Below are positions 1 through 5,903 of a stretch of DNA of 9,867 nucleotides, in pieces; the first letter of the stretch is position 1, and each line of letters opens with the position of its first letter. Below the pieces are notes generated by a model that was given only the letters and a program-made list of their open reading frames with translations, made no database searches and was not told where the DNA came from. The DNA is taken from the NCBI GenBank assembly GCA_020860745.1, contig JAJBTR010000089.1, positions 1 through 9,867 on the forward strand, read 5' to 3'. Origin of the DNA: Lachnospiraceae bacterium. GTDB taxonomy: Bacteria > Bacillota > Clostridia > Lachnospirales > Lachnospiraceae. The translations under genes and the position numbers were made by a program.

Positions 1-1067
1 CCCCCCGGACCCCGCAAGCCGTCCAGCCAGACAAAACTGCTTCCCCTCGCGGCCCCGACTTCTCTCTCCTCCGTCAGAGACAGGCAGACCCGGACGTCAA
101 TTTCAATCATCCGCGGCTTCACGATATGGAATTTGCCCGCCCGGATAATATTTTCATCCATGTGAGCGGACAAATACGCGAAAATCCGCTCCTTCATGCT
201 TTCAAAGCTTACCGTTTCTTCCTCATAATCCTCCGGCAGCACCACCAGTGTCACCGCACCGGGCTGCCGTTTCCGGTTCTCATCAAAACCGGAAAAACAC
301 CGGATCCGACTGATATTGCCCACAGCCTCCCTTGCCATGTCCTCATAGTCCCGGACAGACACGCAGCGGTAACGATGTCTCAATATCTTCGCGTTCCGGT
401 CTACCGCCTGCAGCACCTTTTCCCGGTCGGTTCCGCCGGAGGTGGCAATCGGATTGAAGCTGGTGTTGACAAACCCCACCGTCCGGCTCAGGCGGTCCAC
501 TGTGCCGACCTGCACATTTCCCGCCGCTCCGCGGCAGAACGTATACCGAACCCGGATCTCAATCTCTTCCTGCTCCGTCAGCCGTGTGGAGCGCATATAC
601 TTCGGGAAAAACAGCGTTCCCCCACAGCGGTCCGCCACAAACTCCCGTCTCGTCTCACTGTCGCCGGCCAGTTCACCGACCTCCGTCCAGGTCTCCCAGA
701 CCGGCGTGAGCGCTCCGTCCCGGTACTCCGCCCGCTCCAGCACATCCACGCGGATGTCCGCCAGATCCGTATAGGGAAGCTGTATCCTTTTCTCCTCCGC
801 TCTGACGTCAATGCGGTACATTTCCTCCATGGTCTCTATCCCCCGGATCACCGTGGAGTTCGGGTAAATACCCTCGATTCCGGGTTTCAGCTGCGCCCAC
901 TCGCGGCTTCGGTAAGCACCGCTCTCGTCCACGATACGGATCCAGAATAAATCCTGCCCGAAGAGGGTACAGCGCCTGCCGTCATTGTTTCCAAACCAGG
1001 AAACCAGGCCGGTGTGATGAAAATTCCGGGTACCGTCCGTCATATGTATTCTCTGAAATCCTTTTTT
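1..1067 (-). CDS. Baseplate J-like protein, C-terminal fragment with the J core domain, open at window edge
   Basis: I translated this frame by hand. From the A6G run it reads GFQRIHMTDGTRNFHHTGL and stays open to base 1; 347 codons follow the ATG at 1043. It contains FPKYMRSTRLTEQEEIEIRV, then the J-core signature VGFVNTSFNPIATSGGTDRE and RHRYRCVSVRDYEDMAREA, then VARVRC-like SRIRCFSGFDE and a VTLVVLPEDYEEE segment. These are the conserved fold shared with phage P2 gpJ, T4 gp6 and Afp11. The ATG at 1043 overlaps the upstream TGA as ATGA, so it could in principle be started by coupling. But the family sequence extends upstream of that ATG in this frame (KGFQRIH), and no good ribosome site precedes it. 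The 3' end lies outside the window. Confidence 0.85.
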
Positions 1068-2503
1068 CCCATATATTCCCAGGTCAGCCCCGGCATAACC
1101 TCGCAGGCAGCATCCTTCAGAACAAAAAGCATCCTTAAGGGGCCGCCGGTCAGAGGCTCCTCAAACCCCAGATAGCAGGCCGCCCTCTGGTCGGGAAGCG
1201 CATCGCACAGCCGGAAAGAATACCCATCCCGCCGCAGCGCATCGCGGTCAATCCTCTGCATCTCCATATTGTTCTGACGAAATACCATTGCCGGGGAGAG
1301 AGGATTGGTTGCGTAATCGTAGGAGAAGAAAAACTGTCCCGCCACCGGCACAACATAGGATCCCTTCAGCTTAAACGCATTGTTCATTTTTAGAATTCTG
1401 GCACGGATACAGAAGCTCTGTGTGGAATTGACCAGTGTCGGCCGAATGTCGTCCGGACAGGTAAATTCCATCCGGATTCTTCTGCCTTTTCCGGAATCAT
1501 CCGGGGTAAAGATGGTCTGACAGGATGTGGGAACCTTCAGTCTGGTCCACCCGTAACCATTAAAATATTCCCATACCACCTGTCGGGTTGTGATATCATA
1601 CTCCTTATCCGGCACAAAAGTCTGTTTGCGCATGATCATCTTCCACTGAATCGGCGTGGTCGACAGGATGTCCTCCAGAGGTATCTTTATAAAATTCAGG
1701 TCAAATTCCAGCCGGATATCAGCACCTGCTTTTCCCAGCACTTCCTCGCTGACCAGATAGAATTCATTGTAGACAGCCGGCGACTCCCCGAATACCAGGA
1801 CATTATCCTTTTTCTCCTCATCTGTCCCATCCACATGAACCAGATCCGGCGCCAGATTCGAGGCGCTGACGGACAGCCTGAGATCAGAGAGAGAAATCCC
1901 GGAGAAAAATCCTGTGTCCGCAACCTCTAAGCGGATCACATACATGGACTCAAATTCTTCCTGGGGCGCAATCCCCGCTTCCCCGCCTTCCAGGATAAAA
2001 CAAAGCCCATCCTCTTCTATTTTCATCCCCCGGACATCCTGGTATCCCTCCGCCGTTCCGTAAGAAATGCGTATCCGGGAGGTATCAGACAAAGCAATGC
2101 GGAGCGCCTCATCCCAGGCTTTCCCCCGGGCAGATTTCCAGGAGAGCTTTGCCACAGCCGTCCCCGTCTTCAGACTCTGATCAAAACAGCAGTACAGGCA
2201 GTGCACCTGGAGATTTTCTCCCTCCTTCTGAAAGAGAGAAAACGAGGGAACACTGTTCTCTTCCCGATCGTAAATCTCATAGATCGCATCCTCTTCCGGC
2301 TGTGCCAGATAAACTTTCTGTATGTCCATATGGCGTACCAGAACTTCCTCGCCGGTTTCAAAGACCAGAGGTTCCTCCGCCGTCTCCGCCAGGAGACCGG
2401 TGCCCACCGGGACCTCCTCCTCACCGTCATATCCTCCCGGCAGATCAAAGGTAATATAACCTTCCGACGGCCTGGCCGGAACCAGCTTCGCCCCCAGGTC
2501 ATC
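1040..2503 (-). CDS. Baseplate J-like protein, middle fragment
   Basis: This segment carries on in the frame entered after the T7 run, from DDLGAKLVPARP to the TGA at 1040. As an independent gene it would have to start at an internal codon. GTG 2407 (VGTGLLAETAEE) is the best candidate, since GAGGAGGAGG lies just upstream, although those bases also encode GEEEVP. The protein is rich in beta-strand-like segments, as expected for the insertion domains of the wedge arm. It contains VVWEYFNGYGWTRLKV near 1540-1590 and a second WEYMGKK element at its very end. The final residues DFREYI are out-of-frame readthrough: the shifted frame gives KGFQRIH, which matches the first element's YGWTRLK pattern. 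Confidence 0.82.
   Translation of the reverse strand, partial: DDLGAKLVPARPSEGYITFDLPGGYDGEEEVPVGTGLLAETAEEPLVFETGEEVLVRHMDIQKVYLAQPEEDAIYEIYDREENSVPSFSLFQKEGENLQVHCLYCCFDQSLKTGTAVAKLSWKSARGKAWDEALRIALSDTSRIRISYGTAEGYQDVRGMKIEEDGLCFILEGGEAGIAPQEEFESMYVIRLEVADTGFFSGISLSDLRLSVSASNLAPDLVHVDGTDEEKKDNVLVFGESPAVYNEFYLVSEEVLGKAGADIRLEFDLNFIKIPLEDILSTTPIQWKMIMRKQTFVPDKEYDITTRQVVWEYFNGYGWTRLKVPTSCQTIFTPDDSGKGRRIRMEFTCPDDIRPTLVNSTQSFCIRARILKMNNAFKLKGSYVVPVAGQFFFSYDYATNPLSPAMVFRQNNMEMQRIDRDALRRDGYSFRLCDALPDQRAACYLGFEEPLTGGPLRMLFVLKDAACEVMPGLTWEYMGKKDFREYI
1061..1067 (-). other. A_AAA_AAG slippery heptamer at the J-like frame junction
   Basis: On the coding strand the zero-frame codons are ATG GGA AAA AAG GAT, so the run is A_AAA_AAG in the correct phase. 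This is the heptamer used for -1 frameshifting in Escherichia coli dnaX. A -1 shift here makes the next codon GGA and yields KKGFQRIHMTDGT, the sequence expected from the family. I see no convincing downstream hairpin or pseudoknot and only a weak GGGA upstream. The heptamer may therefore be a functional recoding site, a simple homopolymer deletion (A6 for A7), or an assembly error. Confidence 0.5.
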
Positions 2504-2711
2504 AAAAAAAGGTCAGCATATCGCCTGTGCCGGAAAGGTTGAAACGCCTGATATTATCGCTCATCATATCGGCGAAAAGTGAGGCCAGTGCGGTTCCCGC
2601 ATCCGGATGCTCCTCGTCAAACCGCCATTCCGGGACATACTGCTTTGCGCACTGCTTCATATATGCGAGAATATCTTCCCTGGTTTTTTTCTCCCTCTGC
2701 GGAATCTCCAC
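2502..2711 (-). CDS. Baseplate J-like protein, N-terminal fragment
   Basis: This is the first 69 codons of the J-like gene, ending at TGA after ...GTGDMLTFF. I place the start at GTG 2711, giving VEIPQREKKTREDILAYM, because AGGAGG (2720-2725) sits 8 nt upstream. The in-frame TTG at 2744 would put that ribosome site inside the coding sequence. The fragment contains the usual family N-terminus: helices, then YVPEWRFDEEHPDAGTALAS, a region that packs against the hub in related baseplates. The stop arises only because the T run has seven bases. With six, reading continues as TFFDDLGAKLVPARPSEG, which is the expected family sequence. Confidence 0.85.
   Translation of the reverse strand: MEIPQREKKTREDILAYMKQCAKQYVPEWRFDEEHPDAGTALASLFADMMSDNIRRFNLSGTGDMLTFF
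2504..2510 (-). other. T7 run causing a frame change in the J-like gene
   Basis: The coding strand reads ATG CTG ACC TTT TTT TGA TGA. Removing one T gives ACC TTT TTT GAT GAC CTG, which continues the protein as TFFDDLGAKL. The required change is +1, unlike the -1 changes elsewhere in the window. A P-site TTT could re-pair one base forward while UGA occupies the A site, as in prfB recoding, but the internal Shine-Dalgarno element close upstream of the prfB site is not seen here. A homopolymer insertion, real or artefactual, is simpler. Confidence 0.7.
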
Positions 2712-2719
2712 TGTCTTCG

Positions 2720-2725
2720 CCTCCT
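2720..2725 (-). promoter_or_regulatory. Ribosome binding site setting the J-like start at GTG 2711
   Basis: The coding strand has AGAAAGGAGG, then GCGAAGACA, then GTG. Spacing from AGGAGG to the GTG is 8 nt, which is optimal. No comparable site precedes the upstream in-frame TTG at 2744. Confidence 0.8.
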
Positions 2726-2755
2726 TTCTGATGTCGCTGTTCAAAAAATCCTCAT

Positions 2756-2965
2756 CTACTCAATTCCCTCGTTGATATAAAACGGATAGACCAGGTTGTA
2801 GGGGTTGTTGGTGGCGCGTATCACATAGCTGATGTAGATCAGCAGAACGCCCTCCCCGATCCGCTCATCGCTGACCTCCGCCTGAATATCCGTAATTCTC
2901 GGCTCCCAGCGGATCAGCGCATTCTCCACCTCATTTTTCATCGCGTACAGCGTCGTATAGTTCAC
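2756..2965 (-). CDS. gp25-like protein, C-terminal fragment
   Basis: This is 69 codons from GTG 2965 (VNYTTLYAMKNEVENAL) to TAG, in the same frame as the N-terminal fragment. Conserved elements are RWEPRI and the terminal YVIRATNNPYNLVYPFYI, typical of eCIS and phage gp25 proteins. No ribosome site precedes the GTG, so independent translation is unlikely. The codons between the TAA and the GTG read SFEN, which fits the family's FE motif and supports one original gene. Confidence 0.8.
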   Translation of the reverse strand: MNYTTLYAMKNEVENALIRWEPRITDIQAEVSDERIGEGVLLIYISYVIRATNNPYNLVYPFYINEGIE

Positions 2966-2977
2966 ATTCTCAAAGGA

Positions 2978-3172
2978 TTAGTGAAAAAGATTAAACCCAA
3001 ACTCCGGATCCATCATCCGCTCCCCCTTCGCGGTTCCCAGAATGACCCGGACCGATTCCTCAATGTTCTCCTCGCCGGAAGACATCCGGATCCGTCCCGT
3101 CGCCTCGTCCACGCTGATGGGGAACTTCCATCCGGTTCCCAGAAACGCTTTTACCTCTTCCCGCTGTCTCAT
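2978..3172 (-). CDS. gp25-like protein, N-terminal fragment
   Basis: This is 64 codons ending at the internal TAA after PEFGFNLFH. It holds the signature ERMMDPEFG, the most conserved part of the family. The ATG at 3172 is preferred because GAGAGG lies 8 nt before it; starting at GTG 3181 would leave no usable spacing. As a free product it would lack the second half of the fold, including the strands leading into NLVYPFY. Confidence 0.8.
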   Translation of the reverse strand: MRQREEVKAFLGTGWKFPISVDEATGRIRMSSGEENIEESVRVILGTAKGERMMDPEFGFNLFH

Positions 3173-3252
3173 CCTGCCCACCTCTCAAAATCACCGGCTG
3201 CCCGCAGCAGATCACTTTATCGCTGCCTGTCTGATCCGTCACACCCCGCCGG
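3173..3252 (-). other. Intergenic spacer between spike and gp25
   Basis: About 80 bases separate the spike stop from the gp25 start. I find the gp25 ribosome site and a short GCTGC-GG-GCAGC inverted repeat, but no T-tract, so it is not a convincing terminator. A PAAR tip gene, often found near this position in eCIS loci, is absent here. Confidence 0.5.
3181..3186 (-). promoter_or_regulatory. Ribosome binding site setting the gp25 start at ATG 3172
   Basis: The coding strand reads GAGAGG, eight bases, then ATG AGA CAG. This decides for ATG 3172 over the in-frame GTG at 3181. Confidence 0.65.
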
Positions 3253-4032
3253 TCAGTTGATTTTCACCATGCTTCCTTTCAGCTGGGCGATACCGGAAGC
3301 TTCCAGTCCCAGCTCGCCGTTGGCTTTCACTTTCACGGAGGTTCCGGAAAATTCCGAGCTCTGGCCTGTCAGCTTCAGGCTCTGCGACCCCTCCGCTTCA
3401 ACGGTCCCCGCCGCGATCTTTACAGAATTCGCATCCGCTTTCAGGACCTCCTTGCTGCCCACCGCCAGCGTGATGGCCGTCTTCGCCGTCACTTTCAGAT
3501 TGCCGCCCTTCGCATCCAGGAGAATACTGTTATTCTTCTCCTTGTCCTGCAGGGCAATGGATTCCGCCTCATCGTCAATGCTGATTTCCAGCTCCTTCGG
3601 CGTGCGGATCGTAATCTTTTCCTTCCCCTCCGTGTCTGAGAAAAGAATTGTGGTGCCGGCTTTGGTCATAATCCTTTTGACCTCATTTTTCTCCGTGACC
3701 GTATCTTTGGGAAAGGTATCCGTGTCATTCCACATACATCCTATGACCACCGGTGTATTCAGATTCCCGTTTACAAATCCGACAATCACCTCCGTCCCGA
3801 TCTCCGGGAGCCAGTAATTACCGAATTCTTTTCCTCCGTAGGGGGTCATGACCCGCACACAGTCGGAGGTCTTCTGCGTCTTCTCCCCCATGAGGTATTC
3901 TACTTTTACCATCCCGGGATGCTTCTCGTCCCAGATATCTTTCACGATGGCGTTCATCAGCCCCGGGGCATTGACGGATCCGGCGGAATCCCGCTCTTTT
4001 GTCTCTGACAGCAGTTCATCGTAAAAATTCAT
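3253..4032 (-). CDS. Spike protein, gp5/VgrG C-terminal type (baseplate assembly protein V family)
   Basis: This 259-residue protein is the central spike beneath the tube, expected to act as a trimer that punctures the target envelope. Residues about 25-105 look like the gp5/VgrG OB fold: MNAIVKDIWDEKHPGMVKVE, then RVMTPYGGKEFGNYWLPEIG and EVIVGFVNGNLNTPVVIGCM. Residues about 110-259 are short repetitive beta segments (ILFSDTEGKEKITIRTP, NSILLDAKGGNLKVTAKTAI, SVKVKANGELGLEASG), as in the triple-stranded beta-helix of VgrG and gp5. No lysozyme domain is present, which is usual for eCIS. The ATG overlaps the upstream gpD-like stop as ATGA, and GGGAGG precedes it at about 9 nt, so the two are translationally coupled. 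In Afp8 and VgrG the hub and spike are fused; here they are two genes. The frame is intact. Confidence 0.93.
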   Translation of the reverse strand: MNFYDELLSETKERDSAGSVNAPGLMNAIVKDIWDEKHPGMVKVEYLMGEKTQKTSDCVRVMTPYGGKEFGNYWLPEIGTEVIVGFVNGNLNTPVVIGCMWNDTDTFPKDTVTEKNEVKRIMTKAGTTILFSDTEGKEKITIRTPKELEISIDDEAESIALQDKEKNNSILLDAKGGNLKVTAKTAITLAVGSKEVLKADANSVKIAAGTVEAEGSQSLKLTGQSSEFSGTSVKVKANGELGLEASGIAQLKGSMVKIN

Positions 4033-4538
4033 CGTTTCCAGCCTCCCACCTCAAAGGATGTCCGGTAACCGTCGCCTCCAAAGGAATGTCTGGCTTCCAC
4101 CACATAATAGGTGCCGTCGATCAGTTTGGAATCCCCGTTTTTTATCTTCACATATCCGCCGGGCAGGATCTCCGGCACCCCGATGCAGCTTCCGCTGGCC
4201 TGCCTGGACTTCTTCTTCTCCTGCTCCGCCCGGTAATCGGCAATTTTTTTTGCCTCGCTCTGATCCTGCACATCCGCGTTCATCTCCGTGACCTCATTCT
4301 GAACCAGAGACTTCTGCGAATCGTCCGCTTTGACCGTAACCTCCGCCTCCACGCCTTCCTTCTTATCTGTATTCTGACCCAGGATACGGATCACGGCGTC
4401 CTGAAAAGATGCGCGCCGCTGAAAACTGAGGAAATCCCTGGCCCACTCCATCTCTACCGTGGAAAAAAGCTCCGCCGAGAGTTCTTTAAAGTACACCTTG
4501 CCGGCGTGGACGAAAAATTGCGCTCCGCTTTTCTGCAA
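4029..4538 (-). CDS. gpD-like hub protein, C-terminal fragment
   Basis: This frame is open from TTG 4538 (QKSGAQFFVHAGKVYFKELS) to the TGA that overlaps the spike ATG. It contains the conserved strand after the shift, the AVIRILGQNTDKKEG element comparable to VgrG's GWDP region, a charged, low-complexity stretch AKKIADYRAEQEKKKSRQAS, and the typical C-terminal domain ending GYRTSFEVGGWKR. No ribosome site supports an independent start at the TTG. The overlap with the N-terminal fragment is the frame-change zone. Confidence 0.82.
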   Translation of the reverse strand: MQKSGAQFFVHAGKVYFKELSAELFSTVEMEWARDFLSFQRRASFQDAVIRILGQNTDKKEGVEAEVTVKADDSQKSLVQNEVTEMNADVQDQSEAKKIADYRAEQEKKKSRQASGSCIGVPEILPGGYVKIKNGDSKLIDGTYYVVEARHSFGGDGYRTSFEVGGWKR

Positions 4539-5089
4539 AGCTCATCCGTGATAAATTCATAGTCACTGCCGTTCTGGCGGATGCACTCCACATCCATCTT
4601 TTCTGTGGTATCCACGCTGGTAGATTTATAGATCGCCTTGTATTTTTTTATCACTTCATTGAACGCGTCAGAATAACTTTTCACGTTGTGGGATATATTG
4701 CTCTTCTTGCTCCCCATGATCATACGGCGGACATCCACAGCGATGATCCGGACGGAGGGCGATTCTCCTAATTCATAAGTGATCTCATCAATATATCCGT
4801 AAAACAGGGAGGTTAGTTTGGAGCCATACCCCATCTCAATCTCCACGATCGAACCCAGTATAAAATTGGAGCTGATGCCGCTCACAAATTTGCGGCTTTT
4901 CAGGTCATACGCGCCGGTCAGCACAATCGTCGCGGCGCTGGCCGCATCCTGCGACAAAACTACCTCCACTGACTCAACCGCAAAGTCACTCTTTCCCACG
5001 ACGTTCGATCCGTCCACATTCACCGCAAGGGCGGGCACCATAAAATTGTCATATTTGGATGCCAGACTTGACATGCTTACCGTCGCCAT
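4454..5089 (-). CDS. gpD-like hub protein, N-terminal fragment
   Basis: This is 211 codons from ATG 5089 (MATVSMSSLASKYDNFMVPA) to a premature stop. Genuine family sequence runs to ITDELCRK. The tail beginning ERNFSSTPARC is out of frame and unlike the family. The start has only a weak AGAAGA upstream, with AGAGGG farther away. The fragment covers the first hub tube-like domain (about residues 30-120) and the start of the second. Confidence 0.83.
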   Translation of the reverse strand: MATVSMSSLASKYDNFMVPALAVNVDGSNVVGKSDFAVESVEVVLSQDAASAATIVLTGAYDLKSRKFVSGISSNFILGSIVEIEMGYGSKLTSLFYGYIDEITYELGESPSVRIIAVDVRRMIMGSKKSNISHNVKSYSDAFNEVIKKYKAIYKSTSVDTTEKMDVECIRQNGSDYEFITDELCRKAERNFSSTPARCTLKNSRRSFFPR

Positions 5090-5189
5090 TTTCTTCTATA
5101 TCCCTCTGTAACTGATCGTTCCGGGTCTGTCGGCCGACTTTGCCCGAAATCGTATCTGAAAAATATCCTTTTGTCCGCCATGAAAAAAC

Positions 5190-5867
5190 CTACAAAGCCG
5201 GAAGCTTTACCACCTGGCCCGGGCTGATATCCAGCGGATTCAGTATCCCGTTTTCCTGCGCGATTACCTTCCACATCCCCGGATCGCCGTACTCTGCGTA
5301 AGCAATATCCCAGAGCTGTATCCCATCCCGGATGGTCCGGTATTTGGTACGGTCCGGCGACTCAAACGGAGATTTCCTGCTTTTATCGCTGGGGGAGATG
5401 GCGGATTTAAAGGTCATGCTGACCTTTGCCCGCACAGGCATCCCGCTCTCTGTGAACATCGTGTAGGTATGGTTTACTCTCGTCACAATACCCTTGAAAT
5501 TCAGGGAGCCCCACTGAAAGGTCACCATTGGAGGACGGTGCAGACTGCCGTCGATGGAAGTCGCCGCCGCGATCTCCCTGGTGATCTCCGAGACATCCTT
5601 GGAGCTGGATCCCTTACCGAGCAGGGATGTCACCACGGAAGTCAGAGAGGACGACGGCGCCACATACGTATCCAGAAAAAGGTTGACGGTCAGCTCCGTC
5701 GCGTTGCCGGATATGTACTGAATGATCGGCCCGTCCAGTCCGGGGACTTTCTTCTCCGAGTAGGAGGCGCTGTCCGACAGCTGGTATTCCGAAGGGTTAA
5801 ACAGGACGTCAATGTCTTTGGAACCGACCTCTTTTTCTATGATCAGTTTTGCTTTTGTGAGCCCCAT
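5190..5867 (-). CDS. eCIS tube-adaptor baseplate protein with C-terminal LysM domain (Afp7-like)
   Basis: This 225-residue intact protein matches the Afp7/gp53-like baseplate component that surrounds the hub and links it to tube and sheath. Residues about 3-160 fit the CIS tube-type N-terminal domain: KAKLIIEKEV, VLFNPSEYQLSDSASYSEKK, VPGLDGPIIQYISGNATELT, VNLFLDTYV, PPMVTFQWGSLNFKGIVTRV and VRAKVSMTFKSA. Residues about 175-224 are LysM-like (RDGIQLWDIAYAEYGDPGMW, ENGILNPLDISPGQVVKLPA). In related injection systems this domain is thought to be structural rather than wall-binding. The start at ATG 5867 is fixed by AAGGAGG with 8 nt spacing. It follows the repeat protein by 36 nt and precedes the gpD-like gene by about 100 nt. 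Confidence 0.94.
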   Translation of the reverse strand: MGLTKAKLIIEKEVGSKDIDVLFNPSEYQLSDSASYSEKKVPGLDGPIIQYISGNATELTVNLFLDTYVAPSSSLTSVVTSLLGKGSSSKDVSEITREIAAATSIDGSLHRPPMVTFQWGSLNFKGIVTRVNHTYTMFTESGMPVRAKVSMTFKSAISPSDKSRKSPFESPDRTKYRTIRDGIQLWDIAYAEYGDPGMWKVIAQENGILNPLDISPGQVVKLPAL

Positions 5868-5875
5868 TTTTTCAC

Positions 5876-5881
5876 CCTCCT
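5876..5881 (-). promoter_or_regulatory. Strong ribosome binding site for the LysM baseplate gene
   Basis: The coding strand has AAGGAGGGTGAAAAA directly before ATG 5867. AGGAGG is 8 nt from the start, the strongest site in the window. Confidence 0.85.
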
Positions 5882-5903
5882 TATCTCTTCAGCAAATGAT
5901 TTC

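Larger units (their letters stand above)
1..2711 (-). pseudogene. Baseplate J-like / Afp11-like wedge protein, interrupted by two frame changes, 3' end outside window
   Basis: This is one ancestral gene for the large wedge subunit of an eCIS or phage-like baseplate, the part that joins the hub to the sheath and triggers contraction. Reconstituted, it exceeds 900 residues, which fits Afp11/TIGR02243-type proteins. The N-terminus has the family opening, with a PEW...DAGTALASLFADM stretch, then an LGAKLVPARPSEG stretch. The middle holds two WEY...G(W/F).R(L/I) elements. The C-terminal part has the J-type core NPIATSGGTD followed by RHRYRCVSVRDYEDMAREA. Two frame changes cut it: a T7 run at 2504-2510 where six T restore the frame, and an A6G run at 1061-1067 where one extra A or a -1 shift restores it. 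Homology continues across both junctions, so this is one gene and not three. It lies 44 nt after gp25. The family call is firm; whether it is non-functional is not known. Confidence 0.88.
2756..3172 (-). pseudogene. gp25/gpW-family baseplate wedge protein (Afp9-like) with an internal TAA
   Basis: Read through the stop, this is a 138-residue protein, a normal length for the gp25 lysozyme-like family that sits in the inner wedge and connects to the sheath. The first half has GWKFPISVDEATGRIRMSSG, then EENIEESVRVILGTAKGERM and PEFG. The second half has ALIRWEPRITDIQAEV and the eCIS-type ending IRATNNPYNLVYPFYI. Both halves are in the same frame, separated only by TAA at 2978-2980 and four codons before a GTG. 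By my recollection of the family pattern (EFG....[HD][FY].FE), the stop falls where an aromatic residue is usual, so TAT or TAC to TAA is the likely lesion. The start is ATG 3172, with GAGAGG 8 nt upstream, not GTG 3181. Confidence 0.87.
4029..5089 (-). pseudogene. gpD-like hub protein (late control gene D / Afp8 N-terminal family) with a -1 frame change
   Basis: Reconstituted length is about 353 residues, right for phage gpD/gp27-type hub proteins, which form the trimeric platform between the spike and the tube. The N-terminal part has VESVEVVLSQDAASAATIVL, then IVEIEMGYGSKLTSLFYGYI and a VRIIAVDVRRMIMG strand. The C-terminal part has FFVHAGKVYFKELS, the AVIRILGQN strand, and the closing PGGYVKIKNGDSKLIDGTYY and SFGGDGYRTSFEVGGW. 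The frame changes between ITDELCRK and FFVHAG. One extra base in the A4 run at 4529-4532 or the T5 run at 4513-4517 (coding strand) restores it. The gene is upstream of the spike with an ATGA overlap. Confidence 0.88.

Noticed and set aside
126..950. Long plus-strand reading frame of 274 codons
   Set aside because: It lies antisense to the J-core region, has no family-like sequence, and the minus-strand frame here carries clear conserved motifs.
1..1043. J-like gene naturally encoded as two proteins joined by the ATGA overlap at 1040-1043
   Set aside because: Family-like residues KGFQRIH lie upstream of the ATG in the downstream frame, and no good ribosome site precedes it, so a broken single gene fits better.
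2756..3172. Recoding of TAA as an amino acid
   Set aside because: The genuine stops that I can read here are TGA or TAG, so the window does not exclude it, but a single in-frame TAA is far too little evidence, and no other gene here contains one internally.
3187..3215. Inverted repeat in the spike-gp25 spacer as a terminator
   Set aside because: The stem is short, the loop is only two bases, no T-tract follows, and the downstream gene has its own ribosome site within the same apparent operon.
3060..3242. Minus-strand frame MTDQTGSDKVICCGQPVILR as a possible PAAR-like or small gene
   Set aside because: It mostly overlaps the true gp25 N-terminus in another frame and lacks PAAR motifs.
2981..3817. 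Plus-strand reading frame of 278 codons
   Set aside because: Antisense to gp25 and the intact spike gene; the composition reflects the opposite strand's codons.
5077..5180. Small 34-codon minus-strand frame starting MADKRIFFRYDFGQ between the LysM and hub genes
   Set aside because: No good ribosome site, no recognisable family, and its stop overlaps the hub start in another frame. It cannot be excluded but is not supported.
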